In this document: positions 1 to 9,335 of the stretch, piece after piece
Layout of the letters: the number at the start of each line of letters is the position of its first letter
How positions within the stretch are numbered: position 1 is the stretch's first letter
Source: an uncultured Christensenella sp.
GTDB taxonomy: Bacteria > Bacillota > Clostridia > Christensenellales > UBA3700
DNA: 64,000 nt
Direction: 5' to 3'
Assembly: GCA_949290515.1 (NCBI GenBank)
Contig: CASERZ010000007.1
Span: 1-64,000, forward strand
The notes under the pieces: generated by a model
The model's input: only the letters and a program-made list of their open reading frames with translations
Databases searched by the model: none
What the model was told of the DNA's origin: nothing
Translations under genes and position numbers: made by a program

Positions 1-230
1 ACTAGTAAAAAGTGTAGATTAAAATTTTGTATTAGATAAGAGTATCATAAGAGGATAATAGAACAGTAAGCAAGAAGTTTGATAAAAGATTTGTTTTTTT
101 AGAGTTTCATACAAAGAGTATAGAATTTGTAGGCTAAGACGTTTGATAAAATATTTGTTTTTTATGGCATATCTAAAGAGGATTTTTGAATAAAGCACAA
201 AGAGGTTTGATTAAATTACATTCAATGCGC
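1..230. repeat. Degenerate 64-bp tandem repeat, about 3.5 copies
   Basis: An AT-rich motif of the form GTTTGATAAAAnATTTGTTTTTT recurs with a 64-bp period. The clearest copies start at 77 and 141. Weaker copies start near 13 and at 205, so the shared GAT core falls at 17, 81, 145 and 209. The downstream part (CAT followed by AAAGAG) is also partly conserved with small indels. The array may continue beyond the left edge. No open frame runs through it. Function unknown. Confidence 0.55.
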
Positions 231-834
231 ACATATTTATTATGCGATTTTGTTGCCGAGCGGAGTATGTTGCTTTCATTAGTAAGTCCTTTTTTTTGTG
301 TTATAGTGCAAAGCGAACGCAGGGCAGTTGATGCTGCGGTCAGTATTTTCTTATATCGGTTTCTTTTGCGGCATCGAACGAAGCGGATATTGTCGGGCGG
401 TACGGTACGGTATAGTATACGCACCAAAATTTGCGATATGACTTGTCCGAAAAAAAAGAAATTTATCTGAGTGAACGAGATTGTTTTTATGAAGTCAAGT
501 TGGTATGTTTTAATTATTCAAAGTCAAAATTTAAGCACATTTTTAAGTCTTGTGTAAGGTGTTTTAAGCGGTTAAGTGCGGAATAAAATATTTATGGCTA
601 AATCGACATATAATGCATTTTTTTAATTTTTTCCAAAATTTTCCCAAATTCACAAAATTTTCAATAAAAGTAATGAAATATTGCTTTAGATTTTGAAAAA
701 AAACAGATTTTGAAAGTAATTTTGACAAAGTTTAATAAAATGCAGAAAATTTATTATATATAATATATAATATTTAGTTTTTAATTGGTTTTGGGAAATT
801 TTTTTGCATTTTGGGTAAAAAATGGAAAAAATGT
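231..834. other. Intergenic region upstream of the dcw cluster, no convincing gene
   Basis: About 600 bases of mostly AT-rich sequence. Overlapping open frames of 84 and 94 codons occur on both strands near 173-470, but neither has a Shine-Dalgarno or a recognisable protein family. A short GGTAC-rich tandem (about 394-412) lies inside. The stretch 600-780 is very AT-rich, with long A and T tracts that may be intrinsically curved. No tRNA, terminator hairpin or coding gene could be supported. Confidence 0.5.
791..825 (+). promoter_or_regulatory. Possible MraZ operator repeats
   Basis: TTGGG occurs at 791-795 and 811-815, and TGGA at 823-826, just upstream of the mraZ promoter. In other bacteria MraZ represses its own operon by binding several TGGG-type repeats spaced about one helical turn apart. 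The spacing here (about 20 and 11 bp) is only roughly compatible, so this is a tentative call. Confidence 0.3.
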
Positions 835-835
835 A

Positions 836-864
836 TTGACAAATTTTGCTTTAGCAATTATAAT
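836..864 (+). promoter_or_regulatory. SigA promoter of mraZ-rsmH
   Basis: A perfect housekeeping promoter: TTGACA at 836-841, a 17-bp spacer and TATAAT at 859-864. Transcription is predicted to start near 871, giving a leader of about 24 nt with the GGAGGTG Shine-Dalgarno at 884-890. Confidence 0.9.
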
Positions 865-894
865 GAATGTGTAAAATAATTTTGGAGGTGTGCT

Positions 895-1344
895 ATGAAG
901 CCTGTTTTCGGATTGATAAACATTCAAGCTGACGAGCGTGGAAGAATCAGAATTCCTGCTTTGTATCGCACTTCTTTGGGCGAGACGAGAATCTACGCTT
1001 ACAAAAACAAAAAAGGCAATTACCTCAGCCTCTTCGGTGAAGATACGCTCGAGAGCTTGCTCAGCAAACTCAGCACCGGTATCGACGTAGAGGAAGACGA
1101 GGCAGTCGAAGATATCCGTGACATCTATATGAACATCTTCGAAATCGTCGAGGACAAGCAGGGGAGATTTACCATTCCCCAATACCTGAGAGACGAACTC
1201 AAACTTTCCAAAGATATCGTCTTCATAGGTATGGGCAAGAAAATAGAAATGTGGGACAAAGCCGCGCACGACGAATACGTGCAGTCCAGACGTCAGAAAT
1301 CGGGCGTAGTTACCACGGCAGACGGCAAACCTCTCACTTACTGA
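895..1344 (+). CDS. mraZ: Transcriptional regulator MraZ
   Basis: 149 residues, close to the family's usual 140-150. Two SpoVT/AbrB-like half domains are visible, each with the family signature: DERGRIRIPALYR near residues 13-25 and DKQGRFTIPQYLR near 87-99. MraZ is a nucleoid-associated DNA-binding repressor of the dcw operon and forms ring-shaped oligomers. It is first in the cluster, as usual, behind a consensus promoter and a strong Shine-Dalgarno. rsmH begins two bases after its stop, so the two are translationally coupled. Confidence 0.95.
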   Translation: MKPVFGLINIQADERGRIRIPALYRTSLGETRIYAYKNKKGNYLSLFGEDTLESLLSKLSTGIDVEEDEAVEDIRDIYMNIFEIVEDKQGRFTIPQYLRDELKLSKDIVFIGMGKKIEMWDKAAHDEYVQSRRQKSGVVTTADGKPLTY

Positions 1345-1345
1345 T

Positions 1346-2278
1346 ATGGAATTCAGACACGTACCCGTACTGCTCGATGAATGTATAGAGGGTCTCGACA
1401 TAAAGCCCGACGGACTGTATCTCGATTGTACTCTCGGCGGAGGAGGTCACAGTCTCGAGATAGTCAAAAGACTTAAAAACGGCAGACTCTTCGCGGTAGA
1501 TAAAGACAAAGAGGCACTCGCAAGTGCAAGTCAAAGATTGAGCGCATACGAAGATAAAATCACGTATATACACGATGACTTTAAAAACGCGCTTGAAAAA
1601 CTGGACGAGTTGGGTGTGGACAAGCTTGACGGAGTACTCATAGATTTAGGAGTTTCTTCGTATCAACTCGACAACGGACAGAGAGGTTTTTCCTACAACA
1701 CCGACGCGCCGCTCGATATGCGTATGGATACTGACCAGTACCTGAGCGCATACAACGTAGTAAACGAGTACGACGAACATACGCTTGCGGATATAATATG
1801 GCAGTACGGAGAGGACAAGCTCTCCAGAAGAATAGCAAAAAACATTGTCGATTACAGACAAAAACAAGAGATAAGGACGACGGGTCAGCTTGCGAAAATA
1901 ATAGAGGAGAGTTATCCTGCAAAGCTGAGATGGAAATTCGGAAACCCGTGCAAACGTACCTTTCAGGCAATACGCATAGAAGTCAACGGTGAACTAAAAG
2001 ACCTCGATAAAGCGGTTACGGAGCTAAGCCTCAGACTCAAAGAGGGCGGTAGAATTTGTATAATTACATTCCACTCGCTCGAGGACAGAATAGTAAAAAG
2101 AGCTTTTGTAGAGCTTAACAAAGATTGCATTTGTCCTCCTCATCAGCCCGTATGTACTTGCAATAAAAGAAGAGAGGTAGAAATACTGACTAAAAAGCCG
2201 ATTACGGCAGACGATAAAGAGCTTGCTGAAAACAGCAGAGCGGCAAGCGCAAAATTGAGAATAGCTGAACGGGTATGA
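1346..2278 (+). CDS. rsmH: 16S rRNA (cytosine(1402)-N4)-methyltransferase RsmH (MraW)
   Basis: 310 residues, normal family length. The SAM-binding glycine loop LDCTLGGGGHS lies near residues 27-37. DAPLDMRMD near 122-130 and IITFHSLEDR near 228-237 are signatures of this methyltransferase. It N4-methylates C1402 in the 16S rRNA P-site region, acting with RsmI. The ATG follows the mraZ stop by one base and has no good Shine-Dalgarno of its own, so it probably depends on translation of mraZ. Confidence 0.96.
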   Translation: MEFRHVPVLLDECIEGLDIKPDGLYLDCTLGGGGHSLEIVKRLKNGRLFAVDKDKEALASASQRLSAYEDKITYIHDDFKNALEKLDELGVDKLDGVLIDLGVSSYQLDNGQRGFSYNTDAPLDMRMDTDQYLSAYNVVNEYDEHTLADIIWQYGEDKLSRRIAKNIVDYRQKQEIRTTGQLAKIIEESYPAKLRWKFGNPCKRTFQAIRIEVNGELKDLDKAVTELSLRLKEGGRICIITFHSLEDRIVKRAFVELNKDCICPPHQPVCTCNKRREVEILTKKPITADDKELAENSRAASAKLRIAERV

Positions 2279-2296
2279 GTTCAGGGAGGTGTAAAT

Positions 2297-3088
2297 ATGG
2301 GACTTTTGACCAGAGAAAGAAAAAAGCAGAAAGAGCAGTACGCTAATTACGAGCAACAGGCTCCCGAAAGAGAGTTGTTCTACAGACAGGCTATGCCTGC
2401 CGATATGAACTCCTATGCTCAGTACGGCAATTTCAATGCACCTCAATATCCCGTAGCACCCTATAACTCTGCTCCCGCACAGCCTGTTCAGAACGTGAAC
2501 GTACAGCCTATTCAAAACAATATGCCTGTTCAAAACGATATTCCCGTACAAAGACAGCAGCCTATCCAGAGCAGTGTTCCTCAACAGCAAATGCAGCCCC
2601 CTCAATTCGTTGCTAGCTTTTATCAGAATCAGGCAAGTCAATATCTTAACAACGGTTGGGTTGCGCCTCAGCAGAATTTCGAAGGTAATTACAACTATCA
2701 ACAAGAGCAGTATCAAAACGATATGCTCATAAATCAAAATTACAATTATCTCGACCAGACAAGACGTATTGTCGACCAACGCACGGGTGTTGCGAGCAAA
2801 AAGAAGAATGTTAATGCCGACGTAATCAAAATCGTCGTTACCATTATGGTAGTTGCTCTTGCTATATGCGGTATGTTGATTGCAAATCAATTCATCACAG
2901 GTACCGAAGTTGCGGCTTCGAGCGGAGTAGCAAATACGGTTGATACTGCTACTGTGGCAAATGCGGTTACTTCAAACGGAACCGAAGTAATCGACCAAAC
3001 CTCTTATACTATACCTGCATACGAGTACGAGGAAAGTACAAACTGGTTTGACAGATTTTGCGACTTCTTGGGCGGCAAACTTAAATAA
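2297..3088 (+). CDS. Q/P/N-rich single-pass membrane protein in the ftsL position
   Basis: 263 residues with Shine-Dalgarno GGGAGGTG upstream. A short basic start (residues 1-14) is followed by a long low-complexity N-terminal region rich in Gln, Pro, Asn and Tyr, with repeated PVQ/PIQ units around 62-92. One hydrophobic segment lies near 175-199 (DVIKIVVTIMVVALAICG), followed by a roughly 60-residue outer tail. The position between rsmH and the transpeptidase is that of ftsL, and the single-pass type II topology fits. FtsL is normally only 90-130 residues with an extracytoplasmic coiled coil, and I see no leucine-zipper periodicity here. It may be a highly diverged divisome protein or a replacement; the function is not proven. 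Confidence 0.6.
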   Translation: MGLLTRERKKQKEQYANYEQQAPERELFYRQAMPADMNSYAQYGNFNAPQYPVAPYNSAPAQPVQNVNVQPIQNNMPVQNDIPVQRQQPIQSSVPQQQMQPPQFVASFYQNQASQYLNNGWVAPQQNFEGNYNYQQEQYQNDMLINQNYNYLDQTRRIVDQRTGVASKKKNVNADVIKIVVTIMVVALAICGMLIANQFITGTEVAASSGVANTVDTATVANAVTSNGTEVIDQTSYTIPAYEYEESTNWFDRFCDFLGGKLK

Positions 3089-3125
3089 GACTTTCACACA
3101 CTCCATCTTAATATATTCAACAACG

Positions 3126-3150
3126 AAAAAGCGGTCTAAGCCGCTTTTTT
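3126..3150 (+). terminator. Intrinsic terminator after the mraZ-rsmH-ftsL-like unit
   Basis: AAAAAGCGG (3126-3134), loop TCTAAG, then CCGCTTTTT (3141-3149) and more T. A 9-bp stem with a U tract. It separates the first three dcw genes from the transpeptidase gene. Confidence 0.88.
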
Positions 3151-3479
3151 GTTTGTCTTTTTTGAGTTAAGTTTTTTCTTTTTTCTGTTGAGCTAGTTTT
3201 TTCTGTCGGGCTCTTTTGTTTTTTTAATGAGTTATTCGGTAGTTTTATCGTATGACATAAGTTTTTTTGTTAGTTATATTGTATTTGGCAGGACTACAGG
3301 CGGTATCACAAACAATTTATTATTTTTACGAATTGCAAGTTCAGATTTTAACGGATTAAGGCAAATTATTTAGCTAAACTTCAAATCAGCATATAGGCTT
3401 TAGACTTATACCGTATTTTTCGCTGTATGAGCGGTATCTAGAATAAATCGCGAGATTGTCCAATAAACTATTGTGTAAA
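3151..3479. other. Intergenic gap before spoVD
   Basis: About 330 bases between the terminator and the Shine-Dalgarno of the transpeptidase gene, beginning with T-rich sequence. No gene, tRNA or consensus SigA promoter was found, although a promoter is expected because the upstream unit is terminated. A small inverted repeat ATACCG/CGGTAT lies near 3408-3434. In Bacillus subtilis spoVD is transcribed by SigE, so a sporulation-type promoter is possible but I could not identify one. Confidence 0.4.
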
Positions 3480-3489
3480 GAGGTGACAA

Positions 3490-5391
3490 GTGGAAAAAAT
3501 CTCGCATTTTGACGTAAAAAAAAGAATTATCATCATTATCGTTTTGATAGCATTCGTATTTGCTTTGTTGTTCGGAAGACTTTTTTATTTGCAAGTTGTA
3601 TGGAGTGAGGGATTGCAATATCTTGCGTATGACCAGTGGACGAGAGAGCTTCCTTTCAGAGCGGACAGAGGAGATATCGTAGACGTAAACGGCGTGGTGC
3701 TGGCAAAGAGCGGTACCGTTTATACGCTGTATGCGCGCCCCAACGAAATAGATGACAAAGAATACATAGCAAAAAGCATATCGGGAATTATCGGCGTAGA
3801 CAGTCAAAGTCTCGTGCAGAAACTCTCTAAGACGGGTGTAAGCGAGATTACCGTAGCAAAAAATCTTACTAAAGAACAGATGCTCAAGCTGATAGCAACG
3901 GATATCCAAGGACTGTATCTGACGGCTGATAGCAGCAGATATTACAGTTACGGCAATTTTTTGACGCAGGTGCTGGGCTTTACCAACAGCGACGGTATAG
4001 GACAAAGCGGTATTGAGCTGTTTTATGAAGAATATCTGAAGGGAGTTGACGGAGCTTCATATACAGAAACAGACCTTATAGGCAGAGAACTGGATACAAA
4101 CCGTACCGTATACGTCGATTCGATAAAGGGTATGACCACAAGGCTGACGATAGATTATTATATTCAGTCTTTTGCCGAAAAAGCAGTAAGCGACGCCCAG
4201 TTAAAATACAATTCCAAATCGGCAAGCTGTATCGTGATGAGTGCGAATACGGGAGCGGTACTTGCTATGGCAAGCGCGCCTACTTACGACCTCAACGACA
4301 TTCCCAGGGACGATATGGACCTGTTGCTTCAGGGGTCACGCAATCTTTTGGTTACGGACGTTTATGAACCCGGCTCGACTTTTAAGATTCTTACCTCAGC
4401 CATAGGTATGGAAACGGGGGCTATAAAAAAATCGTATTATTGCGGTGGCGGCTCTGTCGTAGACGGACAACGCATTAAATGCTGGAGAAGTATAGGACAC
4501 GGCAGTCAGAATTTCCAAGAGGGCATACAAAACTCTTGCAACTGTGTATTTATGGACGTTGCGCTGACGGTAGGCAAAGAAACGATGTACGATTATTTTG
4601 AAAAGTTCGGACTAGGAAGCAAAACGGGAGTGGATATTACGGGAGAGGCAAGCGGTATTATGCTGGCGGAAAAGAGAGTGCAAAACGTGGATATCGCGCG
4701 CATAGGTTTCGGGCAGGCGATAGCAGTTACTCCTATTCAGTTGGCAAGCGCGGTATGTTCTGTCGTCAACGGCGGTAAACTTTATACCCCCTACGTAGTG
4801 CAGGATATCGTCGACGTTAACGGTAACGTAGCGTATTCGCATACTTCCGCCGTAAAGAATAACACGATAAGCAAATCTACTAGCGATACTCTGAAAGAGT
4901 ATCTTTACAGCGTAGTTTCCGAAGGAAGCGGTAAAAACGCTTACGTTGCCGGGTACGAGATAGGCGGTAAGACGGGTACGGCTCAAAAATACGAAAACGG
5001 CGCGATAGCCTCGGGTAAATATATTTCTTCGTTTATAGGTTTCAGTGACGTGGGAGACGATACTTTGGTTTGTCTTATGCTCGTAGACGAGCCGCAAGGG
5101 TACGTATATTACGGCAGTATTGTTGCCGCGCCTTACGTAGGAGAGATATTCTCGAGTATTTTCGCTTATAAAAATATAGCTCCCGAATATACCGATGACG
5201 AAAAACCCGATTACGTAGAAGTTACGATGCCCGACCTTACGGATATGAGTATCGCCGATGCCATAGTAGCACTTAAAAAAGCGGGACTTGATTACGAATT
5301 CGCGGGAGAAAGCGGTAAGGTAATATATCAGTTTCCCGTTGCGGGACAGAAAGTGCGAAGCAATCAGATAGTATATTTCAGCACCGAATAG
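3490..5391 (+). CDS. spoVD: SpoVD/FtsI-type penicillin-binding protein (transpeptidase with PASTA)
   Basis: 633 residues, GTG start behind GAGGTGA. One N-terminal membrane segment (about 13-37), a PBP dimerisation domain, and a transpeptidase domain with all three active-site motifs: STFK at Ser296-Lys299, SCN at 349-351 and KTG at 494-496. One PASTA domain lies at the C terminus (about 575-633). It crosslinks septal peptidoglycan on the outer face of the membrane. A single PASTA and this length resemble SpoVD of B. subtilis more than PBP2B. It is the only class B PBP in this cluster, so it may serve vegetative division (FtsI role), the spore cortex, or both. Confidence 0.88.
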   Translation: MEKISHFDVKKRIIIIIVLIAFVFALLFGRLFYLQVVWSEGLQYLAYDQWTRELPFRADRGDIVDVNGVVLAKSGTVYTLYARPNEIDDKEYIAKSISGIIGVDSQSLVQKLSKTGVSEITVAKNLTKEQMLKLIATDIQGLYLTADSSRYYSYGNFLTQVLGFTNSDGIGQSGIELFYEEYLKGVDGASYTETDLIGRELDTNRTVYVDSIKGMTTRLTIDYYIQSFAEKAVSDAQLKYNSKSASCIVMSANTGAVLAMASAPTYDLNDIPRDDMDLLLQGSRNLLVTDVYEPGSTFKILTSAIGMETGAIKKSYYCGGGSVVDGQRIKCWRSIGHGSQNFQEGIQNSCNCVFMDVALTVGKETMYDYFEKFGLGSKTGVDITGEASGIMLAEKRVQNVDIARIGFGQAIAVTPIQLASAVCSVVNGGKLYTPYVVQDIVDVNGNVAYSHTSAVKNNTISKSTSDTLKEYLYSVVSEGSGKNAYVAGYEIGGKTGTAQKYENGAIASGKYISSFIGFSDVGDDTLVCLMLVDEPQGYVYYGSIVAAPYVGEIFSSIFAYKNIAPEYTDDEKPDYVEVTMPDLTDMSIADAIVALKKAGLDYEFAGESGKVIYQFPVAGQKVRSNQIVYFSTE

Positions 5392-5557
5392 TCAATCAAA
5401 AATAATGGAATTATGCCGAATTTTGCGGGGCTATAACGACGGTAAATGCTCTTTTGTACTATTATATCGGGATAATGTCGAAGATTGTTAGGGCTATTGT
5501 AAATCGCCTTTGGAGAGAATAATATATATACGCATTAATTTAAGGCAGGAGAAGGGT

Positions 5558-6988
5558 ATGTTGTTGAAAGAACTTTTGAAAGGTATCAAGGCAGAGATTA
5601 CGGGAGACGAAAATACTGAGATAAAAAATATCAAAATCAATTCTGCGCAAGTGGAAACGGGGGACTGCTTTATTTGTCTTGCGGGCAGTAAAAGCAACGG
5701 ACACGATTTTGCTGACGAAGCGGTGGCAAAGGGTGCGGCGGCTGTAATATGCGAAAGCGAATACGTCAATCCTCTCGTTACTGTGGCGAAAGTCAAGAGT
5801 ACGCGCAGAGCTTACAGCTTAACCGAGTCGAATTTTTACAATAATCCGTCTGAAAGTCTGAAAATCGTCACCGTAGTCGGTACCAACGGCAAATCGACTA
5901 CCGCTTATCTTATCAAAGAACTTCTCGAGCGCAACGGAATATCTTGCGGACTTATAGGTACTATGTATTACGAATACGCCGGTAAACGTATTTCGTCCTC
6001 GCTTACGACGCCTGACCCTGCTCAGTTGCATAAGCTTTTCAGGGATATGGTTGAGTGCGGCGTAAAGTACGTGGTTATGGAATTGTCGGCGCACGCGATA
6101 TATCTCGAAAAACTTTACGGAGTAAAGAGCGAAATCAGCGTTTTCACTAATTTATCGCAAGACCATCTGGACTTTTTCGGTAATATGAGTGACTATGCGG
6201 CGTGTAAGAAGAGTTATTTTTGTAAGGAAAATACAAAGCTTGCCGTAGTCAATATAGACGATGCGTTGGGATTGGAAATTGCGCGCGAAGAAAAAATACC
6301 TGTTGTTACGTACGGACTGGAAAATCCTAGCGATGCGTTTGCCATAAACATTGCTTCGCATAGCGAAGGAGAAAGCTTTGTCGCAAACGTAACGGACGAT
6401 ATTCTCGACATACACACAAAACTTTTCGGAACGTTTAACGTATACAATATGCTTGCAGCACTTGTAGTTGCAAAGAAATTAGGACTTACCAACGCGCAGA
6501 TAATGCAGACGGTATCGGACATACCCTCTCCCGAGGGCAGATTCAACGTTGTCAGAAAAGACGGAGTAACTTACGTGGTCGATTTTGCTCATACTCCCGA
6601 CGGATTGTTCAATCTTCTCAAAGAGGGCAGAAATATGGCGCAGAACAGAGTTATCACGGTGTTCGGTTGTGGAGGAGACAGAGACGTATCCAAACGCCCT
6701 GTAATGGGAAAAATCGCTAGCGAGATGAGCGATATAGTTATCCTCACTTCCGATAATCCCCGTACCGAAAGCAGAGAGGCCATAGCGGGAGACGTACTTG
6801 CGGGTGTTAATCCCAAAGGACAACTGTACGTGGAGCTTGACAGGTCTAAAGCTATCGGATTGAGTATGGAACTTGCGGACAAAGGAGACGTTGTCTTCAT
6901 AGCCGGTAAGGGAAGCGAAAACTATATAGACGAAAACAATATCAAGACGCCTTACAGCGATATGGGCGAGGTAATGAGCAGATTGTAA
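5558..6988 (+). CDS. murE: UDP-MurNAc-tripeptide synthetase MurE (meso-DAP type)
   Basis: 476 residues. I chose the ATG at 5558 (MLLKELLKG) because AGGAGAAGG lies just upstream; an in-frame TTG at 5510 would add 16 residues. The ATP-binding loop GTNGKST is at 108-114. DNPR at 399-402 is the signature of enzymes that add meso-diaminopimelate rather than lysine, so the peptidoglycan is predicted to be DAP type. It is a cytoplasmic ligase adding the third stem residue. murF, normally next, is missing; mraY follows after 12 bases. Confidence 0.95.
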   Translation: MLLKELLKGIKAEITGDENTEIKNIKINSAQVETGDCFICLAGSKSNGHDFADEAVAKGAAAVICESEYVNPLVTVAKVKSTRRAYSLTESNFYNNPSESLKIVTVVGTNGKSTTAYLIKELLERNGISCGLIGTMYYEYAGKRISSSLTTPDPAQLHKLFRDMVECGVKYVVMELSAHAIYLEKLYGVKSEISVFTNLSQDHLDFFGNMSDYAACKKSYFCKENTKLAVVNIDDALGLEIAREEKIPVVTYGLENPSDAFAINIASHSEGESFVANVTDDILDIHTKLFGTFNVYNMLAALVVAKKLGLTNAQIMQTVSDIPSPEGRFNVVRKDGVTYVVDFAHTPDGLFNLLKEGRNMAQNRVITVFGCGGDRDVSKRPVMGKIASEMSDIVILTSDNPRTESREAIAGDVLAGVNPKGQLYVELDRSKAIGLSMELADKGDVVFIAGKGSENYIDENNIKTPYSDMGEVMSRL

Positions 6989-7000
6989 TCGGAGAACACA

Positions 7001-8008
7001 ATGAGCGTAGAGTTGAAATTGATACTGGCGGTAACAACCGCTTGCGTAGCGGGATTATTGCTTTCACCGCTCGTAATAAGAGTTATGAAAGCCCTCAAAG
7101 CGGGGCAACCCATACTCGAGTACGTGGACAAGCACGAGGGAAAGAGTGGTACGCCTACTATGGGCGGACTGATATTTCTCGTGCCTATGGCTGTCGTTAC
7201 GCTGATTTTCGATATCGGAGGCGAGCGTAGCGGCATAGTGGCTATGGCAGTTACGTTGAGTTACGGCGGAGTAGGACTTCTGGACGATTTTCTCAAAGTA
7301 AAACTTCATCGCAATATGGGTTTGAAAGCTTATCAGAAAATAATAGGACAAGTGGGTATAGCCGTTATAGCAACAGTGTATTGTTACAGGAATTTCTTTA
7401 TAGGGACTCAGGTGGCGATACCTTTTACGGATATTACCGTCGAACTGCAGTGGTGGTATATTCCGCTTTGTCTTATCGTCTATATTGCCACTACCAACGC
7501 GGTAAATCTTACCGACGGACTTGACGGTCTGGTGGCTAAGTCTTCATCCGTTAATTTTCTTTTTCTGCTGCTCATATTGTACGTATTGTATTACGAAGCA
7601 AACCTTATGGGGCAGACTTTTTATGCAAAGCATCTCGAATCGCTGAGTTATTTTACGGCGGCTATGCTGGGCGGTATGCTGGCTTTTTTGTGGCAAAATA
7701 ATTATCCCGCTAAAATTTTTATGGGGGATACAGGCTCGCTTGCCGTCGGTGGTGCGCTGGCTTGCGTGGCGTTGTTTTCTTCTCAGCCGTTTATTCTTCT
7801 TTTCGTAGGCATAATGTATATAGTCTCTTGCATATCAGTAATAATGCAGGTGATTAGTTTTAAGGTCAGAAAAAAACGTATTTTCTTGATTGCGCCTTAT
7901 CACCATCACCTCGAATATAAAGGTGTGCACGAGAACAGAATTACGGGCTTTTATGCTTTGATTACCTTTTTGATGAGCGGAGTAGCGTTGATATCTGTCC
8001 TCGTATAG
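7001..8008 (+). CDS. mraY: Phospho-N-acetylmuramoyl-pentapeptide transferase MraY
   Basis: 335 residues, polytopic membrane protein with about ten transmembrane segments. Family motifs are present: NLTDGLDGLV with the Mg-binding aspartates, GDTGSLAVGG, and the histidine-rich loop PYHHHLEYKG near the C terminus. It transfers phospho-MurNAc-pentapeptide to undecaprenyl phosphate, making lipid I at the inner face of the membrane. It has Shine-Dalgarno GGAGA and close spacing to both neighbours. Confidence 0.96.
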   Translation: MSVELKLILAVTTACVAGLLLSPLVIRVMKALKAGQPILEYVDKHEGKSGTPTMGGLIFLVPMAVVTLIFDIGGERSGIVAMAVTLSYGGVGLLDDFLKVKLHRNMGLKAYQKIIGQVGIAVIATVYCYRNFFIGTQVAIPFTDITVELQWWYIPLCLIVYIATTNAVNLTDGLDGLVAKSSSVNFLFLLLILYVLYYEANLMGQTFYAKHLESLSYFTAAMLGGMLAFLWQNNYPAKIFMGDTGSLAVGGALACVALFSSQPFILLFVGIMYIVSCISVIMQVISFKVRKKRIFLIAPYHHHLEYKGVHENRITGFYALITFLMSGVALISVLV

Positions 8009-8016
8009 GAGGATTT

Positions 8017-9327
8017 GTGAAAAAGGTACTTGTCGTAGGTTACGGCATAAGCGGAAGAGGCGCGGCAAAACTTCTCAAAGAAAAGGGCTATACCGTAAGC
8101 GTATATTCGGATAAGCCTCTCGACGCCCTGAACGAGGACGTTACGGACGTAAGCTCTCTAACCGAGTTCGAAGCGGTTGCTGACAAGGAATTCGTAGTCG
8201 TAAGCCCCGGTGTGGATTGCGAGCATAAAATAGTAAGATATGCGGCACGCATAGGCGTTCCCGTGATAGGAGAGCTGGAGCTCGGGTACAGATATTGCAA
8301 GGGCAAAATCGTAGCCGTAACGGGAACCAACGGAAAGACGACGACAACCAAACTCTTAGGAGAGATTGTCGCGGCTAGCGGATTAAAGACTTTTACTCTA
8401 GGCAATATCGGCAATTCTTTTTGCGAATACGTCTCGGATATTTCCGCCGACGGTGTTGCCGTGCTGGAGGTTTCTTCTTTTCAACTCGAAACAATAAAAG
8501 ATTTCTGTCCTCGCGTGGCGGCGTGTTTGAATATTACGCCCGACCACTACGAGCGGCACAAAAATTTTGAGAATTATTCACTTCAGAAGTTTAAAATTTT
8601 TATCAATCAAAAAGATTCGGATTTTGCCGTATTGAATTACGATGACCCGACGGTAAGAGACTTTTGCGACGGCATAAAGTCACAGGTTTATTTTGTAAGT
8701 ACCAAAATGAAAGTCAGAGGATGCTATATAGAGGACGGAAAGATTATGGTAAATATCAACGATACATACGCGCTTATGGGCTTGGAGGACGTACCGCTCA
8801 AAGGCGATTACAATTATCAGAACGTTTTGACTGCCGTGGCGGCTTCCAAACTCATAGGAGTTGACGACGATGCCGTTGTTGCGGCTGTCAAGGATTTCAG
8901 ACTTCCCAGATTCCGCAACGAATTGATTGCAACCGTTGACGGCAAAAACTATTTTAACGATTCCAAAGCTACTAATATCGACAGTACGCTCAAGGCTTGC
9001 GCTTCTATGTCAGGTGATACCGCACTAATAGTAGGCGGTTACGACAAGGGAATATCCTATGAGGGATTTTTCTCCAAATTACCCGCGTGCATAAAACATA
9101 TCGTTGCTACGGGTGACAATGTCTACACTATGATGTCGTTTTTGCCTTCGTACAGAGAGTATACCTTCGAGATAACCTCATCTCTAGAAAGAGCGGTAGA
9201 GCTTGCGTCGCAAAAACAAGTGGAAAACGTGCTTTTTTCTCCCACTACTTCCAGCTTCGACAGATATTCGGGATACGAAGAGAGAGGAGAGCATTTCGAT
9301 ATGATAGTTAAAAGCATTTCAAAGTGA
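8017..9327 (+). CDS. murD: UDP-N-acetylmuramoylalanine--D-glutamate ligase MurD
   Basis: 436 residues, GTG start behind AGGAGGA. An N-terminal Rossmann-like UDP-binding domain (VLVVGYGISGRG, residues 4-15), the central ATPase loop TGTNGKTTTTK (102-112) and a C-terminal ligase domain. It adds D-glutamate to UDP-MurNAc-L-Ala in the cytoplasm. The gene lies 8 bases after mraY and 8 bases before ftsW. Confidence 0.95.
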   Translation: MKKVLVVGYGISGRGAAKLLKEKGYTVSVYSDKPLDALNEDVTDVSSLTEFEAVADKEFVVVSPGVDCEHKIVRYAARIGVPVIGELELGYRYCKGKIVAVTGTNGKTTTTKLLGEIVAASGLKTFTLGNIGNSFCEYVSDISADGVAVLEVSSFQLETIKDFCPRVAACLNITPDHYERHKNFENYSLQKFKIFINQKDSDFAVLNYDDPTVRDFCDGIKSQVYFVSTKMKVRGCYIEDGKIMVNINDTYALMGLEDVPLKGDYNYQNVLTAVAASKLIGVDDDAVVAAVKDFRLPRFRNELIATVDGKNYFNDSKATNIDSTLKACASMSGDTALIVGGYDKGISYEGFFSKLPACIKHIVATGDNVYTMMSFLPSYREYTFEITSSLERAVELASQKQVENVLFSPTTSSFDRYSGYEERGEHFDMIVKSISK

Positions 9328-9335
9328 GGTAAGGG

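Noticed and set aside
1-230. Possible CRISPR array because of the regular 64-bp period
   Set aside because: Copies are too degenerate, the spacers are themselves partly conserved, and no cas genes are present.
173-470. Overlapping 84- and 94-codon frames on opposite strands
   Set aside because: No Shine-Dalgarno, no recognisable family, low-complexity basic translation on both strands; treated as non-coding.
781-1401. 206-codon antisense frame over mraZ
   Set aside because: Shadow of mraZ on the opposite strand; it has no ribosome-binding site, and the + strand has a perfect promoter and a known family.
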